DNA of 64,000 nucleotides from the NCBI RefSeq assembly GCF_000226095.1, contig NC_016478.1, positions 2,718,001 to 2,782,000 on the forward strand, given 5' to 3'. Each line of letters begins with the position of its first letter. Position 1 is the stretch's first letter. Position numbers and translations under genes: made by a program. The notes under the pieces were generated by a model. It was not told the DNA's origin and ran no database searches. It was given only the letters and a program-made list of their open reading frames with translations. Source of the DNA: Thermothelomyces thermophilus ATCC 42464 (taxonomy: Eukaryota > Ascomycota > Sordariomycetes > Sordariales > Chaetomiaceae). Of this stretch, positions 57,988 to 64,000 are shown one piece after another.

Positions 57988-60900
57988 AGCAAGTTTCCGC
58001 AGCGTCAATGATGATGACTGCGGCGCAACAGCGGCGTCTTCTCTAGATGCTTTCTAGGTCAGCTGTGGTGTCGATGGCGCGAGGATTACTGATAATCGCA
58101 AATAGCGGATGAAGGAAGACCGAAAAGCGAGATATGTGAAAAAGAAATAGGGAAGAGACCTTTGACATGCAGACTCGCTTGGTCGGGGATCGGAGCCAGA
58201 TGCCGCGACATGGAAAAAAGAAGGCTGCAGGGGCTCGGGCATGGGTCCGCGGGCGGGGTGCAGCTGGAAGATATTAGCAAATCACCTAACGCAAGAGCAA
58301 AACAGGGATGCGGTGCGTCAAAGGCCAGGCGTGGGCCGGTGTCATTCAGAAGCGTGCTGGGCTGGCCGGGCTGGGACCAATCGATGAATGGTACCGGGTC
58401 TCGGTGGCATGGCGAGAAACAGCCAAGGGTGCTATCTGCGCTGATCGCCTCGGTCGCGATGAAGACGAGGTTGGAACAGAAGCCACTCACTTTGACACGC
58501 GGATGCACAGATCGCACGTTTTCTTGCGTCTAGCGTAGTGAAGGCGCAGTCCTCTGTCGAATGCGAGGCGAAAGCGACTTTTTTGGCGCGATGGAGACGT
58601 GGGATTTTTGGAGGCTCCTGGGGCACGGGGGTTCGAGTTGGAAAGGGAATGACGTAAGTGGTCTCGTTGCACCGAACTCGCTGTGGAGTGACTCAACTCG
58701 CAAACTCGCTCGGTGCCCTGCTCCTTGCCCTGCCTCATTACAGTACGCCCGCTGATGCCAAGATACAAAAATCGAGGAAATGGCAGGCAGATGACTGTCG
58801 ATGCTGAGCCCGGTTGCACCGCCCAGAAGCTTGTGGTTGGGCACAGATTGGCAGGCCACTGGCAGCTTGGTCTCAGTCTGCCGTGCGCCCCGAGTCTGAG
58901 ATCAGCTCTTCTGTTGTCCAACTGCAGCCTAGCCGAGAGCGCGTGGCGACATGGCCGATTGACCTCAACGGGGCTCCTGGGAATCCTTATAGTTATCTCG
59001 AGTAGGTCGTCTCTTTCTGATACTCCGTACTGTGGGAATATCCCCGATGCAGTCAGAACCCGAAGAGCCCCCGTTCGCTGGCCTTCCCGACATGTACCGG
59101 GTCAGCAAATCGGGGTGTTCTCCCTCTGTCCCGCTGCGTCTCGCCGTTCCGTCTCTTAACGCCAGAGTTCAACGACTTTGCCAGATTGCAGGCAATGCGG
59201 ATCTTTGCTACTCGCAGAAAACGGCCGACTTGGCTTTTTCTTGGTTTCTGGAGATCGGTTGGGGACGCCGACATCATGATCTCAATGGTGGGCTTGGTAA
59301 TAAGATCTTCGATAAAGCCAAGCGATGCTGTTGCAAACTTGCAGGAAACCAATAAAAAGGGTTCAACACACGCCTGTCCTGACATTTCTGTCCATGAGGA
59401 GTCATTCCAAGGAGGTTTGCTCCGCATATTGGTGATGCATATTTGGAATACGATGCTACTCAATTTCCAAAGGTTGAACAGAACCCCCACGCGCAAAACT
59501 GAAGTTACTGTACGGATGTTACTGTATGTACGGATTACATACATGCATACGGTGGCCCTACGTCCCCGGTCGGCGCCAAGAACCCGGTAGCGTAGAGTGT
59601 GGATGGGTTGTCTGCGGGTATCGACCCGGACATCCGTTCTGCAAATGCCCGGCTATGCTCAAGCCTCTCCTGCACCTTTTTTCTACTTCCAGAGTAACCG
59701 TATCTTGCCGTACTGAGATCAACACATCAGATGTCGAGAGCGCTGACAGGCAGCGAAATTTGATCCCAACGGACTGCTCCCGTCTCTCTGGTTCAGAGCA
59801 TCCACAGTGGAGCGGATCCGAGCTGCGAACTTCGCTTACTAGGGGCCCTGCAGTGCCCTGACCAGTTCCAGGTCAGGCAGGTAGAAAAGTGAGGCGCTGT
59901 CGGGGGCAACATCGGAGCCTTTCACGATACGTCCGATGAAGGAAGGGTGGAACTTTGGGACTTGAGACGGCACGACCGGAAGCAATCAGAGATTACCTAG
60001 AGAGAGGCGAGGTAGGCGGGGAAGAATGGGACGACGCCCCCCCGCCTCACCCTACACTAATTGTACACTTGCTATGGAGTAAGAAGCTTGTTTAGAAGTA
60101 CCTAAGTACCTTGGGTTACACGAGCAAGAATACCACACTCAGGTACGCCCTTTGTTCGATGTCGGCTGCTTTCCGATTCTCGTCATGTTCCACTTATTTT
60201 TTGTTGGTCTTATGTACACTAATCCGTATTCCTACGGTATACGACGGCTTTTACACACTTTGTCTCGTCACGGTGTTCTCACAAAGGTCGGCTTATTGTT
60301 ACATGTTTTATATGGGGTCGCTCCCAGCCTACCGTCGACATCCATGTGCCAAATAGCAGCTGTCTTGTAGCTGCACGACGTCGTGCATACATCACCAAGC
60401 CATCTCTGCTTGGGCGGCACAGTGCTACCCAATTCTAGACACCGACACCGGTTTTCGTTCGCAGGGCGTTGTTCTAAAGATGCAAACATGGTCCAATCGC
60501 AATATGAAGCTCACACGATGTTTTTTTTTTTTTTTTTTTTTTTTGGAACCTCAAGCCTTCCGGAGAGTTCAGTCAATCGGATTTCATTGAGGCCGGGTAT
60601 CGACCAGCTGGATTGTCGGATCCAGTGAGTGCAACCGCAAAGCAGCGTAGCGTTCGGGTCGCGAAGCGAAAAGTGCAACATCTCATGGCAGCCGGAATGC
60701 AGCAGATGCAGCAAGAGGGCACAACGCGGGGTCATCTAGTGTACTGTAGCTATGCAGGTACAGTACAGTGAAGTGTAAATGGCGGCCCCTGCCCTTTTCA
60801 GCTGCGGAAGAAGCGGGAGCCTGCAAATGCCCTACTTGTAGTAGTAGCTGCGGTCTCGCCTGCCATCGACCAGTGCCGTAGTGTATGTATGTACTATGTA

Positions 60901-61363
60901 GTGTAGTGTATGCTGAAGTGACCCCAGGATCCACTCAGGAACAAGGTTCCTCTCAGGTGTGGGCCTGGGCTGCCAGTAATTTTCCGTCGCAACCACAAAG
61001 CCGAAAGGGAGGAGATAGGTCTGGCCGCTTCTGGGCAGCTTCCTGTTCATGAGGAACAGGGCCTGTTCTTTCCCTCAAGCTCAGGCTGCGATTTGTGCAG
61101 GCTATGCTTTCCCGCACTTCGTTCGTTTCTCTTATCCGCGACTGTCTCTTCCAACCTTCGGCTCACTCTGCCGCCTCCATTCGCTCGCACAACCCCCGCA
61201 GCTCTCGGACCAGAGCCTGAAGACCTTCTCAGACTTCGTCTCTCAGCCCGCCGTTCTCGATACCAGGCCATCGCATGCTTCCCTCGGTTGCAGACCTGCT
61301 GAGCGCCCTACACTCCGCCTCCGGATAGCTGAGCATTTTGCTCCGAACGTTGCATCCGACAAG
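57988..61363. other. Divergent spacer between PFK-2/FBPase-2 and tad3
   Basis: No gene supported. It contains TACTCCGTAC at 59021-59030, GTACGGATTACATACATGC at 59527-59545, a T-run at 60521-60543, and GTATGTATGTACTATGTAGTG-type units near 60880-60912. The part from 61049 is an in-frame upstream extension of tad3 (see findings). Confidence 0.5.
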
Positions 61364-62664
61364 ATGGGTGAGGATGACAGGAGCATTAAGAGATCGCTTG
61401 CAGCCCAAGACCCCATTGTGCGGGAACTTGTCCAGGAGGACATCGAGCATGGTGTTTTAATCCCGTTGAAGACGACGCTCGAGTTGCGCGACGACTATCA
61501 AACGGGACATGTGCTGATCACTCGCACGCCGACCAAGGCGGCCAACCCGGCCATCCTGTAAGCATCCAGCTATCGGGTCTGAGCTGCTCTTATGTTCGTG
61601 CTAACCTCCACAGTCTGCTACGCAACCTGCTACCAGATGAGATCATTAAGGGTCTCCCTCATCTACGCAGGTGCGCAAAGCCGTCGGACTTGCCAGCTCA
61701 CCTCAAGGCGCAGTTCATGAACGAGTCCCCGCAGAGCCGACAGATACACACGGGCAAGTCGAGTTGGATATACATAATCGTGGGCCCTGAGAACCTTTTC
61801 AACCGTGACGAGGTTGCTCAAGCGCTCTCTACGATAGAGGGAATGGAAGAAGAAGTGTTCCTTCGGCGGATCCCAGTTCCGATGGTGCCTCCAACATCGC
61901 AGGTCCAGGCTGCCATGTGGTCGCAGCACTTCTGGCCCTCGCTATATCGGAAGAATAACCCACTGGGGCCCCATCCTTCCATGATTGCTCGACAAACAGA
62001 GGAGATAGCCAACGACGCCGCGATATGGATGGCGCTAGCGCACAAGGTGGCGAGGGAATCTCACGCCTCGGGCTATGGTGAGCCAATGGGTGCCTGCATC
62101 ATTCAGCGGGACGAGGGGAGGACAACGCTTGTTGCCCTTGCTGGCGATGCTCGCTGGTGTCCGCGAGGAAAGGTTGGGTGCTCTGGGAACCCAATGGCAC
62201 ATTCGGCCATGCGCGCCATCAGTATCGTTGCGCAGAAGCTTGTCCGAGCCGAGAACAGAAAGACGGAGACCAGGCCGGAGCCCATTCTTGAGTTCGAGGC
62301 CTTTCAGGACAAGCCACTCCTTGACGACGAGAAAGCGGTTTATGACTTGGAGCACCCAAACCCGGACGGCTACCTGTGCCACGGGCTCGAGATGTACCTC
62401 ACACACGAGCCTTGCGTTATGTGCTCAATGGCCATCCTTCATTCGCGCATGGGCAAGGTTGTCTTCCGTCACCGTATGCCGCTGACGGGCGGGCTCTGCG
62501 CGGAGGATCGTGGCCGGGGTCATCCTGCCCTCAAGGGTGCCGATGGCGGCCGAGGGCTCGGCTTGTTCTGGCGGCGGGAGCTGAACTGGAGCATGGTCGC
62601 CTGGGAATGGGAATCGAGCGGCTGTCTGCAGCCGCTTAGGGTCGATGGGGCGACTCATGCCTAG
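61364..62664 (+). CDS. tad3: tRNA-specific adenosine-34 deaminase subunit Tad3
   Basis: Exons 61364-61557 and 61614-62664 give 414 residues; the intron is 56 nt with a CTAAC branch. I start at ATG 61364 (GACAAGATGGGT), since MGEDDRSIKRSLAAQDPIV begins the conserved part; an in-frame ATG at 61049 exists. The N-terminal domain includes VLIPLKTTLELRDDYQTGHV. The deaminase fold has WMALAHKVARESHASG, then NPMAHSAMRAISIVAQKL, where the usual H-x-E becomes H-S-A so the proton-shuttling Glu is missing. The zinc motif is intact as EPCVMCSMAILHSRMGKVVF. Loss of the Glu is the defining feature of the structural Tad3 subunit; the active Tad2 partner is not in this window. The heterodimer makes inosine at the wobble position of tRNAs. 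Its C-terminus is LNWSMVAWEWESSGC. Confidence 0.92.
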
Positions 62665-64000
62665 TACCTGCCCGCCGCTCCTCGTCTAGCTTGACATGGC
62701 ATGTATAGTTTGTAAGGATCTCGTGTGCATTATCGGCATTGCTTTGGGTTGGCAAAGCAGAAGCCAGGGGAGTTCGGTAGTTCTCTCGTCGAATTGGGCA
62801 TTGTGGGCGCGACGGTCATAAACCGCAACCCCCCCCCGTTTTTTTCTTTCTTTGCTGAGCAACTGGGGTACTGGAGGCCGGCGTTAGATAGGCAGTCTCT
62901 GCGAGCCTGGCGTTGCCGGATGTGGAACGGACTAACCGGCGCATGGAAAAGTTAGAGGCACATTATGACAAGGGTTAGACGGCGTTGGTCAAGATAACAT
63001 GTTTATTTTTTAAGTCGAGGAATGGTCAAGACCCCAGAACAACTTGAGTTATGAACAAACAGCCATATTCATGCAATTGTGCCACTAGTAGTGGGGCTTG
63101 CTGAAGGGTTACGGATAGATTTCCTTCCCATCATACGTGATACTTTGTTTGGCGGCTGGCGATAGCAGCAGACGGACGATATGCCGCGCAGAGCATCTCT
63201 TCCTCGGCCGATAAAACCAAAATGGCAGAGCCACACCTCCGGTTCTTACAAACACACCCACATTCAAACCGGGGGAGTTTGCGGCATCAAGAGACCATTG
63301 ACCGATGCAGGTGAGGTAACAGTTCGGCGCTATAACTGGCATTTTATAGGTACCTGACCGCACCTACAATCCTGGCCAGAAAGCTGGGCCTTGATGAATC
63401 CCGAGTGTGCAAACAAACTCCAAGATCGTCTCGGCTGGAGCCGCACAAATGGTGCCAACGGCCCGGGGGGGAGGGCGGGGAACCCCACTTTGACAGGACA
63501 ATCAGGAGGAAGGAACAAACACGGGCAAACCCGCAGCATCAAGCCGCAGATGTGTGGGTCAACCCGCTGCCGATCGAATCCTCAGAAGAAGATCAGCGCT
63601 GATTCGACCGCCGAGCCTCTACGAAGGACCTCGAAGGGTTCGCGAAGGGCGCGCAGGCAACGTCAGCACTTGCGCAACCTTCTGACTGCAAAACTTCATC
63701 ATTGTCGGCTCACTCCTCTCGAGCGCTCTCGTACACGCCCGACTCTCCCGACTTCTTGCATCCCGGAGAATCAAGGTTCCTACCGAAGGAAGGAGTCTGG
63801 AGTCGCACTCAAACGAGACATGGAAGGACAAACGCTTTGCCGCAGCCGGGGCCGCGCCCCATATTGCAAACAGCAGACTCGATAGCTTGGTGCCTGCGGT
63901 TCGATAACACGAGTAAAGCTTTCCTTGGGTGTTGCTGTGGTAGTCTCGGGACTGTCCTCGCCGTCGAATGTTGAAGTGCAACATCACCGGTAGACAAAGA
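62665..64000. other. 3' flank of tad3 to window end
   Basis: No gene supported in 1.3 kb. A C-run then T-run lies at 62830-62847. Short open frames on both strands near 63390-63990 overlap each other and lack recognisable motifs. Confidence 0.55.

Noticed and set aside
61049-61363. Using ATG 61049 as the tad3 start
   Set aside because: Conserved Tad3 sequence begins at 61364 and the upstream part looks unconserved; kept as a finding instead.

Overview
The window is nuclear DNA from a filamentous ascomycete. The evidence is many short spliceosomal introns (about 55-215 nt) with GTRNGN donors and CTAAC/CTGAC branch sites, GC-rich third codon positions, fungus-type proteins (Zn2Cys6 regulator, GH128 glucanase, secreted serine/threonine-rich cupredoxin, Tad3, Pcf11) and long intergenic spacers. 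A Sordariomycete, perhaps Sordariales/Chaetomiaceae, is my inference from protein style and composition; no marker here settles it. I recognised no tRNA, rRNA, CRISPR array, intact transposon or virus-derived element by eye.

Layout. 0-7 kb: the N-terminal part of nucleoporin Nic96/Nup93 (-), an FGGY carbohydrate kinase (-) and a six-exon SMN homologue (+). 8-15 kb: a secreted cupredoxin-like protein (+), a three-exon SERF/4F5 small protein (-) and a four-helix membrane protein (+). 16-27 kb: Pcf11 (+), an aldo/keto reductase (-) divergent from a Gfo/Idh/MocA oxidoreductase (+), and the Trm9-type tRNA methyltransferase (+). 28-43 kb: a Myb/SANT protein (-), a 6-kb gene-poor block, tubulin cofactor B (+), a PA-TM-RING-like ubiquitin ligase (+) and a GH128 glucanase (-). 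44-64 kb: a second 6-kb gene-poor block with one possible gene remnant, a Zn2Cys6 regulator (+), a 411-residue protein of uncertain family (+), bifunctional PFK-2/FBPase-2 (-), and Tad3 (+).

Most genes are housekeeping and unrelated in pathway, so this is a core chromosomal region and not a biosynthetic cluster. Several serve RNA metabolism (SMN in snRNP assembly, Pcf11 in 3' end formation, Trm9 and Tad3 in wobble-base modification), but nothing in the sequence suggests coregulation. The only adjacent pair with related chemistry is the divergent aldo/keto reductase and Gfo/Idh oxidoreductase at 20.0-23.6 kb.

The least explained signal is in the spacers: short palindromic or near-palindromic motifs (TACGGAGTAC, GTAATCCGTAC, GTACACTAC/GTAGTGTAC, and TACATAC runs) recur dozens of times between genes and appear nearly absent from the exons read. 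Exon boundaries below were deduced by hand from splice consensus and frame continuity; two genes (FGGY kinase, Myb) lack a confirmed start codon.
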